64,000 nucleotides of DNA from an uncultured Cytophagaceae bacterium (GTDB lineage Bacteria > Bacteroidota > Bacteroidia > Cytophagales > Spirosomataceae), in the NCBI GenBank assembly GCA_903933935.1, contig CAIZMB010000046.1, positions 1-64,000 of the forward strand, written 5' to 3'. The first letter of the stretch is position 1, and each line of letters starts with the position of its first letter. The notes beneath the pieces are model-generated. The model searched no databases, was not told where the DNA came from, and worked only from the letters and a program-made list of their open reading frames with translations. This document shows positions 38,699 to 48,953 of the stretch, one piece after another. The translations under genes were made by a program, and so were the position numbers.

Positions 38699-40609
38699 AT
38701 GTCTAATATACCGATAGACCCATTGACCATTGTGATTGATTTCGATAGCACTTTTACTAAAGTAGAAGGCTTAGATGAATTAGCAAGAATTGCGCTTCAA
38801 GGCAATCCGAAGCAGCAAGAAATTGTCTCGAAAATTCGTGAGATTACGGATAAGGGCATGGTGGGGGAATATTTGTTTTCAGATTCTTTACGTGATCGAG
38901 TGGCTTTATTGCCTGCTAATCGTTCTCACGTAGACCAATTAATTACATTTTTGAAAGGGAAAATTTCCGATTCTTTTCAGCGTAATAAAGATTTTTTGGA
39001 GGAATATGCGGATCGGATTTTAATTATTTCTAGTGGGTTTAAGGACTTCATCGTTCCTGTGGTGGAGGAAATGGGCATTGCAGCGGACCATGTACATGCC
39101 AATACATTTACATATGATGCGGAGGGTAATATTACAGGTTATGATGAAACTAATTTGCTTTCTCAAGATAAGGGGAAGGTCAAATTATTGCAGTCATTGG
39201 CTTTGGAGGGTGAGGTTTTTGTTATTGGCGATGGGATTACGGATTATGAATTACGGGAATCTGGCTTGGCCAATACTTTTTTTGCTTTCACGGAAAACGT
39301 TTCTAGAAAAGCCGTGACTGATAAAGCTGATTATGTAGTGCCATCATTGGATGAGTTTTTATATATCAATGGCTTGAGCCGGGCGCAGTCTTATCCAAAG
39401 TCTCGGATTAAGGTTTTGTTGCTTGAAAATGTTCATCCAGCGGCTGTTAGCGCTTTCAAAAAAGAAGGTTTTCAAGTGGAGCTTTTGAAGGGGGCCTTGG
39501 ATGAAAATGAATTGATTGAGAAGATCAAAGACGTATCTATTTTAGGTTTGAGATCTAAAACGAGTTTAACGAAAAAAGTTTTGGATCACCCAAATGCATC
39601 CCGACTCATGTGCGTGGGGGCATTTTGCATAGGGACAAATCAGATAGATTTAGCTGAATGTGAAACTCGGGGTATTGCTGTTTTTAATGCGCCTTATTCA
39701 AATACGAGAAGTGTGGTTGAGCTTTCTATTGGCTTAATGGTGATGTTGACTCGTGATATTTTTGAAAAGTCGACTAAAATGCATGCCGGTATTTGGGATA
39801 AGTCGGCCAAAAATTCCTACGAAATTAGAGGAAAGAAAATAGGCTTAGTTGGGTATGGAAATATCGGAACTCAAATTTCTGTCATCGCGGAGGCTTTGGG
39901 CATGGAAGTTTATTTTTATGACATCGTGGATAAGCTTGCTTTAGGAAATGCAAAAAAATGCAAGTCGTTGAAGGAACTTTTTGGGCTTGCTGATTTTATA
40001 AGTTTGCATGTTGACGGAAGAAAGTCGAACACCAATATCATAGGGACGCAGGAATTTTCGTGGATGAAAGATCATGTGATCTTTTTGAATTTGTCCAGAG
40101 GACATGTAGTGGACATTCCGGCTTTAGTGCAAGCCATAAAATCTGGGAAGGTTTGGGGTACTGCGATCGACGTATTTCCTTATGAACCTAAGACAAATGA
40201 CGAGGCGTTTGTGAATGAATTAAGAGGTTTGCCTAATGTAATTTTAACGCCACATATTGGAGGTAGTACGGAGGAGGCGCAGGCGAATATTGGGGAATTT
40301 GTGCCGACTAAATTGCTTCAATTTATCAATAATGGAAGTACCTATGGCTCGGTTAATTTCCCGGAATTGCAATTACCACCTTTAGAGGATGCGCATCGCT
40401 TGTTGCACATTCACCATAATGTACCTGGTATTTTAGCTCAAATCAATAATGTTTTTGCGAAATACAAGGTCAATATCATTGGTCAATATTTAAAAACAAC
40501 GGAGAAAACAGGGTATGTCATTACGGATGTGGCCAAAGAATATTCAGAGGAGATAGTCAATGAGTTAAAATTGATCCAGGATACGATTAAATTTAGAATG
40601 TTATATTAG
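38699..40609 (+). CDS. serA: Fusion: N-terminal SerB-like HAD phosphatase + D-3-phosphoglycerate dehydrogenase with ACT domain
   Basis: N-terminal 'VIDFDSTFTKVEGLDELA', 'SSGFKDF', 'IGDGITDYEL'; C-terminal 'IGLVGYGNIGTQISVIAEALGM', 'LTPHIGGSTEEAQ', ACT-like 'LHIHHNVPGILAQINNVFAKYKVNI'. Confidence 0.93.
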   Translation: MSNIPIDPLTIVIDFDSTFTKVEGLDELARIALQGNPKQQEIVSKIREITDKGMVGEYLFSDSLRDRVALLPANRSHVDQLITFLKGKISDSFQRNKDFLEEYADRILIISSGFKDFIVPVVEEMGIAADHVHANTFTYDAEGNITGYDETNLLSQDKGKVKLLQSLALEGEVFVIGDGITDYELRESGLANTFFAFTENVSRKAVTDKADYVVPSLDEFLYINGLSRAQSYPKSRIKVLLLENVHPAAVSAFKKEGFQVELLKGALDENELIEKIKDVSILGLRSKTSLTKKVLDHPNASRLMCVGAFCIGTNQIDLAECETRGIAVFNAPYSNTRSVVELSIGLMVMLTRDIFEKSTKMHAGIWDKSAKNSYEIRGKKIGLVGYGNIGTQISVIAEALGMEVYFYDIVDKLALGNAKKCKSLKELFGLADFISLHVDGRKSNTNIIGTQEFSWMKDHVIFLNLSRGHVVDIPALVQAIKSGKVWGTAIDVFPYEPKTNDEAFVNELRGLPNVILTPHIGGSTEEAQANIGEFVPTKLLQFINNGSTYGSVNFPELQLPPLEDAHRLLHIHHNVPGILAQINNVFAKYKVNIIGQYLKTTEKTGYVITDVAKEYSEEIVNELKLIQDTIKFRMLY

Positions 40610-40611
40610 CG

Positions 40612-41697
40612 ATGAGTCAACACAATTCCATCTTTTTTACTCCAGGTCCCGCCGCCTTATTTCCTACGGTGGAGGATCATTACCGAGAGGCTTTTCGACA
40701 AAATTTTGGATCGATTTCACATCGCTCAAGTACTTTTCGTAAGATTTATCAGCATACGGTTGAGCAGTTAAGGGAGCTTTTAAATATACCTACGAGCCAT
40801 GCGATTTTATTTACGGGTTCTGCTACGGAGATTTGGGAGCGGGTGTTGATGAACACCGTGGAGCATGAGAGTTTTCATTTGGTCAATGGCTCATTTTCGA
40901 AAAAGTTTTTCGAGTTTTCAAAGGAGCTGCACAAGTTTGCGAATGCTTTTCAAAAACCATTTGGAGAGGGTTTTGATGCAAGTGAAATTACAGTTCCTGA
41001 ATATGCTGAATTAATTTGTTGCACCGCAAATGAGACAAGTTCTGGTGTTCAAATGCGTGCGAGTGAAATTCATAAGTTGAAGAAAGCAAACAAAACTAAG
41101 TTTGTTATCGTGGATATGGTATCATCGGCGCCCTATACAAATTTGGATTATAGCTTAATTGACTCGGCTATGTTTTCGGTCCAAAAGGCTTTTGGAATGC
41201 CGGCAGGTTTGGGGGTTTGGATCGCTAATGAAGCTATGCTTACTAAGTCAGAGCAGATTAAAAAAAATGAAGGTATTGTAGGAACTTATCATTCATTGCC
41301 TAGTTTGTGGGAAAATTACCTCAACTATGAAACCCCGGAAACACCTAATGTGATGGCTATTTATGTCTTAGGAAAAGTGGCTGAGGATCTAAATAAAATA
41401 GGGATAGAAAATATACGCAAGGATACAGATAAGAAGGCCAGCATGTTATATGATTTTGCAAAAAAATCGGATCAATTTGACATTTTTGTTGAAAATGAAT
41501 CGCATCGTTCTGCTACGGTGGTGGTATTAAATTGCAAAGATTTAGCTGGAGAGGTGATTGATCGATTAAAGAATAAAGCGGGCATGGTTGTGGGTGCTGG
41601 GTATGGGAAAATGAAAGAAACCCAAATCCGTATTGCTAATTTCCCTGCTGTTGACGTGAATCAAGTGCAAACCTTGATTGACAATTTGAAGAAATAA
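40612..41697 (+). CDS. serC: Class V aminotransferase, phosphoserine aminotransferase-like
   Basis: 'FFTPGPAALFP', 'SISHRSSTFRKIYQHTVEQLRELL', 'VDMVSSAPY...SVQKAFGMPAGLGVW'. Confidence 0.85.
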   Translation: MSQHNSIFFTPGPAALFPTVEDHYREAFRQNFGSISHRSSTFRKIYQHTVEQLRELLNIPTSHAILFTGSATEIWERVLMNTVEHESFHLVNGSFSKKFFEFSKELHKFANAFQKPFGEGFDASEITVPEYAELICCTANETSSGVQMRASEIHKLKKANKTKFVIVDMVSSAPYTNLDYSLIDSAMFSVQKAFGMPAGLGVWIANEAMLTKSEQIKKNEGIVGTYHSLPSLWENYLNYETPETPNVMAIYVLGKVAEDLNKIGIENIRKDTDKKASMLYDFAKKSDQFDIFVENESHRSATVVVLNCKDLAGEVIDRLKNKAGMVVGAGYGKMKETQIRIANFPAVDVNQVQTLIDNLKK

Positions 41698-41715
41698 ATT
41701 TTAAAATAAACCTAT

Positions 41716-42717
41716 ATGAAAACGACACAACCCATTCGTTGGGGTATTCTAGCTTGTGGAGGCATTGCTCGTAAATTTGCGGATGATTTGGCCTATGTGA
41801 CGGATGGTTATTTAGCGGCAGTTGCTTCACGTGATATTTCAAGGGCACAGGAATTTGCATCCCATTATTCAAAAGATGTAAAGACTTTTGGATCCTATGA
41901 GTCTATGCTAGCCAGCGGGGAAATCGATGTGGTGTATATTGCTTCGCCGCATGGTTTACATTATGAGCATACCATGTTATGTTTGGATGCTGGATTGCCT
42001 GTATTGTGTGAAAAAGCGTTCGCGATTAATTCAGGCCAGGTATCGAAAATGATCGCCAAAGCCCGTGAGAAAAACATCTTTTTGATGGAAGCTTTATGGA
42101 CCCGTTTTCATCCGTCTGTGGCTAAAGTTCAAGAGATATTAGCCTCGGGCGTTATTGGAGACATATTGCATTTGGAAGCTGATTTTGGAATCAAATTACC
42201 TTATGTGGAGGAGGCTCGTTGGTTTAATCCCTATTTAACGGGTGGATCTTTAATGGACATTGGAATTTATCCTTTATTTATTTCGAAATTAATTTTGGGC
42301 CAACCGCTTGAATTGAAGGCTACGGGAGTGATGGCAGGCACGGGAGTGGACATGAATTGCTCGATTGTAACTAAATATAAGTCGGGCGCTACGGCGACTC
42401 TTTTTTCAACCTTTGCGGCTCAGACAGATACGACTTGTACCATTTTTGGAACCTTAGGTAAGATCTTTATGCATGGACGATTCCATGAGACGAAGGGAAT
42501 TACTTTGTCGGTGTATGAGGGTGAATCTCAAGTAGATACGGTGTTTGAGCCTGAGCGATTAGGCTGGGGATACAGTTATGAGGCGGATGCCGTACAAAAT
42601 GATTTACGCGCGGGTAGAACTGAAAATGGTTTAATGACGCACCAATTTAGCCAAGAGTTGATGGGCTTATTGGATCAAATTCGGGCTGAGATTGGATTGA
42701 AATACCCGAATGAATAA
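41716..42717 (+). CDS. Gfo/Idh/MocA family oxidoreductase
   Basis: 'RWGILACGGIARKFADDL', 'VLCEKAFAIN', 'EALWTRFHP'. Confidence 0.92.
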   Translation: MKTTQPIRWGILACGGIARKFADDLAYVTDGYLAAVASRDISRAQEFASHYSKDVKTFGSYESMLASGEIDVVYIASPHGLHYEHTMLCLDAGLPVLCEKAFAINSGQVSKMIAKAREKNIFLMEALWTRFHPSVAKVQEILASGVIGDILHLEADFGIKLPYVEEARWFNPYLTGGSLMDIGIYPLFISKLILGQPLELKATGVMAGTGVDMNCSIVTKYKSGATATLFSTFAAQTDTTCTIFGTLGKIFMHGRFHETKGITLSVYEGESQVDTVFEPERLGWGYSYEADAVQNDLRAGRTENGLMTHQFSQELMGLLDQIRAEIGLKYPNE

Positions 42718-43372
42718 GCGCATGAAAAAAATAATTTTTCTTTTATGCTTGATAAGTAGTCCATTATGGGCTCAGCATGCTTTTGAAAATGAGATAAGAA
42801 ATTATGAAAAGCAGGATTCAATTTCCATGCCTTCGAAGGGACAAATCTTATTTATAGGAAGCTCTAGCTTTCGGATTTGGAAAACATTTGCAAGTGATTT
42901 GGCCGGTATTTCAGCGATTAATCGGGGGTTTGGCGGGTCAACAATGACGGATGCTTTGTATTATTTTGATCGGATGGTTGTGAAATATGCGCCGAGTACC
43001 GTGGTGGTTTATGAAGGAGATAATGATTTGAATAAGGGTAAAAGCATAGAAGAATTAGCCAAGGAATACGAGGAATTTTCAAAACGATTGAAGAAGGCAT
43101 TGCCTAAAACCAAATTAGTTTATTTGGCCGTGCGTCCTAGTTTATCTCGGATTGCGATTGTCGACAAGCAAAAGCAATTTAATGGTTGGTTAGAAAAATA
43201 CTGCAAATCTCAAAAAGGAAGATTCTTTTTAGATATGCATTCCCCTTTTTATTTACCTGATGGCACGGTGATGCCTGATATTTTTATCGCAGACCGATTG
43301 CATTTAAATGAGAAGGGATATCTGATTTTCTCTGCAAAAATCAGGGAGTTTATTTTAGAAAATTTACGTTAA
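42710..43372 (+). CDS. Secreted SGNH/GDSL hydrolase
   Basis: Signal peptide, 'FIGSSSFRIW', 'NRGFGGSTMTD', 'YEGDNDLNKGKS', 'DRLHLNEKGY'. Confidence 0.9.
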   Translation: MNKRMKKIIFLLCLISSPLWAQHAFENEIRNYEKQDSISMPSKGQILFIGSSSFRIWKTFASDLAGISAINRGFGGSTMTDALYYFDRMVVKYAPSTVVVYEGDNDLNKGKSIEELAKEYEEFSKRLKKALPKTKLVYLAVRPSLSRIAIVDKQKQFNGWLEKYCKSQKGRFFLDMHSPFYLPDGTVMPDIFIADRLHLNEKGYLIFSAKIREFILENLR

Positions 43373-43375
43373 TTT

Positions 43376-44089
43376 ATGAATAATATTGTGTTCTCATCAA
43401 AAGATTGGTTACCCGGAATTTCAGTGGATTGTGTTTTGTTTTGTTTTCATGAAAACCAACTTAAGTACTTGACTTTAAAGTTTTTGAATTCAGATGTATG
43501 GTCTCTTCCAGGCGGGGTTGTAGGGGTTAAAGAAGGGATAAATGATGCGGCAAAAAGGGTTTTGAATGAACGAACGGGTTTATCGGGTATTTTTTTAGAG
43601 CAGTTTTACTGTTTTGGAGAGTTTGGAAGAAACGTAAATGCAAGACTAGAATTTGAGAAAATCAAAAGTGATATCCTTAGAACTACGGATGATTTGGATT
43701 GGATTTCAAGTCGATTTATTACCTTGGGATATTTAGCTGTTGTTGATTATAGCAAGGTGAATGTATCGCCAGGAGATATTTCTGATCAATTTTTGTGGCA
43801 GGATGTGACTGACTTTAAGAAGTTATTTTTAGATCACAATGAAATTGTAGATAAGGCCTTGGTCAAATTGAGGGAATGTCTGGATACCAAATTAATTGCT
43901 TTTAGCCTACTTCCAGAAACTTTTACCATGTCGGAAATCCAACAGGTGTATGAAACCATTTTGGGAACTTCGATCGTTCGAACAAATTTCCAGCGTAAGA
44001 TATTGAGTTTGGATATCTTGGAAAGAATTGAGAAAAAATATTCGGGTGGGGCACACAAGGCGCCTTATTTGTATCGATTAAAAAAATAA
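43376..44089 (+). CDS. NrtR-like Nudix-wHTH transcriptional regulator
   Basis: N-terminal Nudix-like 'WSLPGGVVGVKEGINDAAKRVLNERTGL' with degenerate Nudix box; C-terminal 'FTMSEIQQVYETILGTSIVRTNFQRKIL'. Confidence 0.85.
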   Translation: MNNIVFSSKDWLPGISVDCVLFCFHENQLKYLTLKFLNSDVWSLPGGVVGVKEGINDAAKRVLNERTGLSGIFLEQFYCFGEFGRNVNARLEFEKIKSDILRTTDDLDWISSRFITLGYLAVVDYSKVNVSPGDISDQFLWQDVTDFKKLFLDHNEIVDKALVKLRECLDTKLIAFSLLPETFTMSEIQQVYETILGTSIVRTNFQRKILSLDILERIEKKYSGGAHKAPYLYRLKK

Positions 44090-44100
44090 GGGGTATTGAT

Positions 44101-44817
44101 TTAGGTCATGTTATGATATACATTTTGTATATCATCATCTTCTTCCAATCTTTCGATTAGCTTTTCCACATCTGCAATTTGTTCTTCGCTCAGGTCTTTA
44201 GTCTCATTTGGAATACGCTCAAAGTCCGCTCCCATCAGTTCAAAACCTTTTTCTTCTAAGAATTTTTGGATGGCACCAAAGGCGGTAAATTCGCCATAGA
44301 TATTGATTTGATTCGTTTCTTCATCCAAAAAAACTTCGTCTCCCCCTAAATCAATCAGGTCGAATTCTAATTCCTCTAAATCAATATCCGGTGTAGCCGT
44401 AATTTTGAAAACGGATTTTCTAGTAAAGATGAAATCCAACATTCCTTGAGTACCTAAACTTCCCCCACATTTGGTAAAAGACGAACGTATATTAGCTACC
44501 GTTCTATTGATGTTATCCGTTGTTGTTTCTACTAAGATGGCTATGCCGTGTAAGGCATATCCTTCATAAACGATCTCTTTATAATCTTCTTGGTCTTTTG
44601 AAATGGCACGTTTAATTGCACGCTCCACATTATCTTTTGGCATATTAACAGCCTTCGCATTTTGAATGATGGCTCTTAAGCGGGAATTGGCTGTAGGATC
44701 TGGTCCACCAGCTTTGACAGCGATCACAATATCTTTACCAATTTTGGTAAAGGTTTTAGCCATTTGTCCCCAACGCTTAAATTTTCTTGCTTTTCTAAAT
44801 TCGAATGCTCTTCCCAT
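44101..44817 (-). CDS. YebC/PmpR family protein
   Basis: 'MGRAFEFRKARKFKRWGQMAKTFTKIGKDIVIAVKAGGPDPTANSRLRAIIQNAKAVNMPKDNVERAI'. Confidence 0.95.
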   Translation of the reverse strand: MGRAFEFRKARKFKRWGQMAKTFTKIGKDIVIAVKAGGPDPTANSRLRAIIQNAKAVNMPKDNVERAIKRAISKDQEDYKEIVYEGYALHGIAILVETTTDNINRTVANIRSSFTKCGGSLGTQGMLDFIFTRKSVFKITATPDIDLEELEFDLIDLGGDEVFLDEETNQINIYGEFTAFGAIQKFLEEKGFELMGADFERIPNETKDLSEEQIADVEKLIERLEEDDDIQNVYHNMT

Positions 44818-44911
44818 AGTTATTTATTTTGTTACAAAAATAAGGAAGCCCTATAAGACGCACAAGTCTCACTTGAAAATAACCTAACTTTGTCATGTTA
44901 TTTAAATCCGT

Positions 44912-47146
44912 ATGAAAAAACTGTTACTCATTATCTTATTTTTCTTTTGCATTAGTTTGATTGTGCAGGGGCAAAAAATCAATGAAAAATTTCAAATGCG
45001 CATTCAAAAAACGACTAGTAAAGTCGTGATTGATGGAGTTTTGAATGAACAGTCTTGGTTTGATGCGGCAGCGGTGAGTGATTTTGTAATGGTCAATCCC
45101 TTTGATACCTTGTGCTCTAAGTTAAGGACGGATGTTAGGATGACCTACGATGATAAATATTTATACATTTCTGCTGAATGCTTTTTACAATCGGAGTCTA
45201 ATTATGTCGTTGAGTCATTGAAACGAGACTTTTCCTTTGGAAGCAATGATAATTTTTTAGTTTTCATCGATACGTTTGAGGATAAAACGACAGGTTTTTC
45301 TTTTGGAGCTAATGCCGCTGGAGCTCAGTGGGATGGCCAAATGTCGGAGGGGGCCAAGATGAATTTGAATTGGGATAATAAGTGGGAATCGGCCACAACG
45401 TATAATAATAAGTCATGGATCTTCGAAGCGGCCATACCATTTAAATCCATTCGCTATCGAGGAAATTCGACTCGCTGGGGAATTAATTTTTCGAGGTTGG
45501 ATTTAAAAGCTAAAGAGAAATCGGCATGGGCGCCGGTGCCCCGACAATTCCCAACGGCTTCTCTGGCCTATGCAGGAGTATTGGTTTGGGATACGCCACC
45601 GCCAACGCCCAAGCAAAATATTTCTGTTATTCCCTACGTTTTATCAGGGGTATCGGCCAATTACGAGACAAAGAATCCGGCGATTTTTAGAAATCAAATA
45701 GGGGGCGACATTAAGGTTTCCATAAGTTCAAGTATGAATTTGGACATGACGTTAAATCCTGATTTTTCACAGGTGGATGTGGATCGCCAACAAACAAACT
45801 TGGATCGTTTTGAATTATTTTATCCTGAAAAAAGGCAGTTTTTTATTGAGAATTCGGATTTGTTTGATGGTTTTGGAACGGAAAATATTCGCCCATTTTT
45901 TTCGCGGAGAATTGGCCTAGCGTTGAATCCTAAAACAGGTATTTATGAACAAACCCCTATTACTTATGGGGCCCGATTAAGTGGTAAGTTGACCAATGAC
46001 TGGCGCATCGGAGTTTTGAATGTGCAATCCGAGCGAATAGAAGCCAAAGGAGTTCCAACGCAAAATTTTTCGATGTTGGCCTTTCAGCGTAAATTATTTG
46101 CTCGATCCAATATGGGGGTATTTATGATCAATAAGCAATCGTTTATTGACACAGACGTACAAAGACAAAATGGCTTTTTGGAATACAATCGCAACATTGG
46201 TGTGGAATATAATCTAGCGTCTGCGAATAATTTCTGGACCGGTAAAGTTTTCTATTATGGTTCCTTGACTCCTCAAAATAAGGATGAAAATTTTTCGCAT
46301 GCCGCATCTCTAGCCTACCAAGATAATAACTGGATTGTTAGTTGGAAACACCAATGGGTAGGGGCCAATTATAACCCTGAAGTGGGATATGTGCCCCGGG
46401 TTAATTACACGTTTATCAATCCTGAGTTGGGTAAAATATTTTACCCAAAGAATAAATCATCCAAACTATTTTACGCAACGCTTAGGGCCACTTCCATGAA
46501 CTATTGGAATAACCAGGGCGTCAAAACAGATAATACAACGTATGTGGCTTTGGAGGGAAAGATGAAAGACCAATCAAGTTTCGGCACTTTTATCTCGTAT
46601 GATTACGTCAAACTTTTATATGACTTTGATGCCACTCGAATGGGCAATACTGCCTTGAAAAAAGGCTCGGAACATGCATGGAACGCCATTAATTTTTTAT
46701 ACAAATCATCCCCTATTAAATTGTTGACCTTTTCAACTACGGCCCGTTTTGGGGGTTATTATGGTGATGGATGGCGTACGGGCATTACAGGAGAGTTTGG
46801 ATATCGTTTCCAGCCATTTGGAAGTATTTCAATGGCTCTAGATTACAATGATATTCAAGATGTTCTAATTCCGGGCACTGATGTGGCCGCTTCCAAAAAA
46901 GTGTCTTCTCAATTTTGGATTATTCGGCCGAAGATTGATATCACCTTTACCAATAAATTATTTTTTGCGACCTTTTTTCAGTTGAACCAACAAACCAAGA
47001 ATGTCAACCTGAATGCCCGTTTACAATGGCGTTATAAGCCAGCTTCAGATTTGTTTTTGGTCTACACGGATAATTATTTTCCAGAAATTTTTCAAATTCG
47101 CAACCGTGCATTGGTGTTAAAATTAAATTATTGGCTTAATTTGTAA
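44912..47146 (+). CDS. DUF5916 protein with N-terminal CBM9-like domain
   Basis: 'KTTSKVVIDGVLNEQSWFDAA...', 'NPDFSQVDVDRQQTNLDRFELFYPEKRQFFIENSDLF'. Confidence 0.88.
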   Translation: MKKLLLIILFFFCISLIVQGQKINEKFQMRIQKTTSKVVIDGVLNEQSWFDAAAVSDFVMVNPFDTLCSKLRTDVRMTYDDKYLYISAECFLQSESNYVVESLKRDFSFGSNDNFLVFIDTFEDKTTGFSFGANAAGAQWDGQMSEGAKMNLNWDNKWESATTYNNKSWIFEAAIPFKSIRYRGNSTRWGINFSRLDLKAKEKSAWAPVPRQFPTASLAYAGVLVWDTPPPTPKQNISVIPYVLSGVSANYETKNPAIFRNQIGGDIKVSISSSMNLDMTLNPDFSQVDVDRQQTNLDRFELFYPEKRQFFIENSDLFDGFGTENIRPFFSRRIGLALNPKTGIYEQTPITYGARLSGKLTNDWRIGVLNVQSERIEAKGVPTQNFSMLAFQRKLFARSNMGVFMINKQSFIDTDVQRQNGFLEYNRNIGVEYNLASANNFWTGKVFYYGSLTPQNKDENFSHAASLAYQDNNWIVSWKHQWVGANYNPEVGYVPRVNYTFINPELGKIFYPKNKSSKLFYATLRATSMNYWNNQGVKTDNTTYVALEGKMKDQSSFGTFISYDYVKLLYDFDATRMGNTALKKGSEHAWNAINFLYKSSPIKLLTFSTTARFGGYYGDGWRTGITGEFGYRFQPFGSISMALDYNDIQDVLIPGTDVAASKKVSSQFWIIRPKIDITFTNKLFFATFFQLNQQTKNVNLNARLQWRYKPASDLFLVYTDNYFPEIFQIRNRALVLKLNYWLNL

Positions 47147-47167
47147 AACTATTTTTAAACAGAAATC

Positions 47168-47677
47168 ATGAAAAAATTATTCGTTATTTTAACTTGTCTA
47201 GTAGGTTTTGGTGCTTTGGCACAAACTCAAGTTCCCTCTCCTCCAGCTGTTGTTATTCAAAAAGTGGGTGGTACTGAGGTAATGATTAAATATGCGCAAC
47301 CTGCAGTGAAGGGTAGGTTGGTTTTTGGAACAAAAGCGCAGAAGGCGTTGGTTCCTTATGGAGAAGTTTGGAGAACTGGCGCAAACGAGTCCACTACCAT
47401 TGAATTCTCAAATGATGTGACTGTCCAAGGTAAGAAATTAGCCAAAGGTGTTTATTCCTTATTTACCATTCCGGGAGAAACGGATTGGACCATCATTTTT
47501 AATAAGGAAGCTAAAATGTGGGGTGCTTATACCTACAAAGCTGAAAAAGATGTTTTGCGCGTTCCTGCTAAGCCAAGCGAGCATAAAATGACGGAAAGAT
47601 TTACCATTGGGGTTTCGGCCACGGGCCAAGTAACCCTAGATTGGGACAAGACTTCTGTTTCATTTTACGTGAAATAA
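47168..47677 (+). CDS. DUF2911 secreted protein
   Basis: 'VMIKYAQPAVKGRLVFG...LVPYGEVWRTGANESTTIEFS'. Confidence 0.92.
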   Translation: MKKLFVILTCLVGFGALAQTQVPSPPAVVIQKVGGTEVMIKYAQPAVKGRLVFGTKAQKALVPYGEVWRTGANESTTIEFSNDVTVQGKKLAKGVYSLFTIPGETDWTIIFNKEAKMWGAYTYKAEKDVLRVPAKPSEHKMTERFTIGVSATGQVTLDWDKTSVSFYVK

Positions 47678-47695
47678 GTGTTTTGAAAATAAAAG

Positions 47696-47725
47696 AAAGG
47701 CGGTTCCTTAGGAATCGCTTTTTTT
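47696..47725 (+). terminator. Intrinsic terminator after the DUF2911 gene
   Basis: AAAGGCGgTTCC-TTA-GGAAtCGCTTTTTTT. Confidence 0.82.
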
Positions 47726-47805
47726 ATGCTTTTTTGGTTTGAAATGCAGGTTTCATTGGCTATTTTTACCCTTATAAGCTTACACCACGTTTAAATTTGG
47801 TTTCT

Positions 47806-48174
47806 ATGAAAAAAGTATTGATTGCAGAAGATAGTTCAGTGATTCAAAATTTGGCTAAAAAGATTTTAGAATTTCAGAATTTTGAGATTCATGCTGTAAA
47901 AAATGGCCAACAAGTTTTAGACGAATTAGCCAAAGCTGATTTTGATATTATTTTATTAGATATCAATATGCCTGTGATGGATGGAATGGAATGCGCAAAG
48001 GCAGTACGTGCTTTAGGTGATGCAAACAAATCAAAAATTCCGATGATCGCCATCACTGGAAATGCAAGAAATTATTCAATGGCAGAATTTAAAGAGGCAG
48101 GCTTCAATGATTTTCTAGCAAAGCCTTTAAATTTTGATGCATTAGTTTCCCAAGTGAAAGCCTTAACGGAATAA
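47806..48174 (+). CDS. Single-domain response regulator (CheY-like)
   Basis: 'VLIAEDSSVIQNLAKKIL', 'DIILLDINMPVMDGMECAKAVR', 'LAKPLNF'. Confidence 0.92.
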   Translation: MKKVLIAEDSSVIQNLAKKILEFQNFEIHAVKNGQQVLDELAKADFDIILLDINMPVMDGMECAKAVRALGDANKSKIPMIAITGNARNYSMAEFKEAGFNDFLAKPLNFDALVSQVKALTE

Positions 48175-48178
48175 TTTT

Positions 48179-48949
48179 ATGTCCCCGATACAAGTGACGT
48201 TTTTAGGAACGGGAACTTCTCAGGGGATTCCGATGATAGCCTGTGATTGTGAAGTCTGCAGGTCCAATGACCCTCGTGATAAACGACTGAGAGTTTCTAT
48301 TCACATCGAAACCCAAGGTAAAAGTTTTATCATTGACACAGGTCCTGATTTTCGCCAACAAATACTTAGAGAAGGCATTAAGCACGTCGATGCAGTAATT
48401 TATACCCATGAGCACAAGGATCATACCGCAGGTATGGATGACATTCGTGGGTTTAATTATGCACAAAAATCGTCAATCCCTTTGTATGGGCAGAAAAATG
48501 TGATAGACCAATTAAAACGAGAATTTGCTTACGCTTTTGACGAAAATAAATACCCAGGTGTTCCCGAAATCGAGGTGCATCACATTGAAAACAAACCCTT
48601 TGAAATAGAAGGAGTTGCGATTATCCCCATTAAAGTTCGCCATTATTTCATCGATATTTTAGGTTTTCGTTTTGGAGACTTTACCTACATCACAGATGCT
48701 AATTTTATTTCAGATAAGGAATTAGAAAAAGCAAAAGGTTCAAAAATTTTAGTGATTAACGCTTTACGAAAAACAACGCATGTTTCGCATTTTACTTTAT
48801 CGGAAGCGTTGGATGTGATTGAAAAAATTAAGCCTGAAAAGGCCTATATAACCCATTTGAGTCATATGATGGGTTTGCATGCCGAGGTACAAGCTGAGCT
48901 CCCCGATCATGTTTTTTTAGCTCAAGATGGTTTAAAAATTACAATCTAA
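48179..48949 (+). CDS. MBL-fold metallohydrolase (PhnP-like)
   Basis: 'LGTGTSQGIPMIACDCEVCRSNDPRDKRLR', 'YTHEHKDHTAGMDDIRGFN'. Confidence 0.93.
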   Translation: MSPIQVTFLGTGTSQGIPMIACDCEVCRSNDPRDKRLRVSIHIETQGKSFIIDTGPDFRQQILREGIKHVDAVIYTHEHKDHTAGMDDIRGFNYAQKSSIPLYGQKNVIDQLKREFAYAFDENKYPGVPEIEVHHIENKPFEIEGVAIIPIKVRHYFIDILGFRFGDFTYITDANFISDKELEKAKGSKILVINALRKTTHVSHFTLSEALDVIEKIKPEKAYITHLSHMMGLHAEVQAELPDHVFLAQDGLKITI

Positions 48950-48953
48950 TTCG

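Noticed and set aside
44885-44892. TAACTTTG upstream of the DUF5916 gene as a promoter
   Set aside because: Good match to TAnnTTTG but no TTTG at proper spacing upstream; not strong enough to list as a feature.
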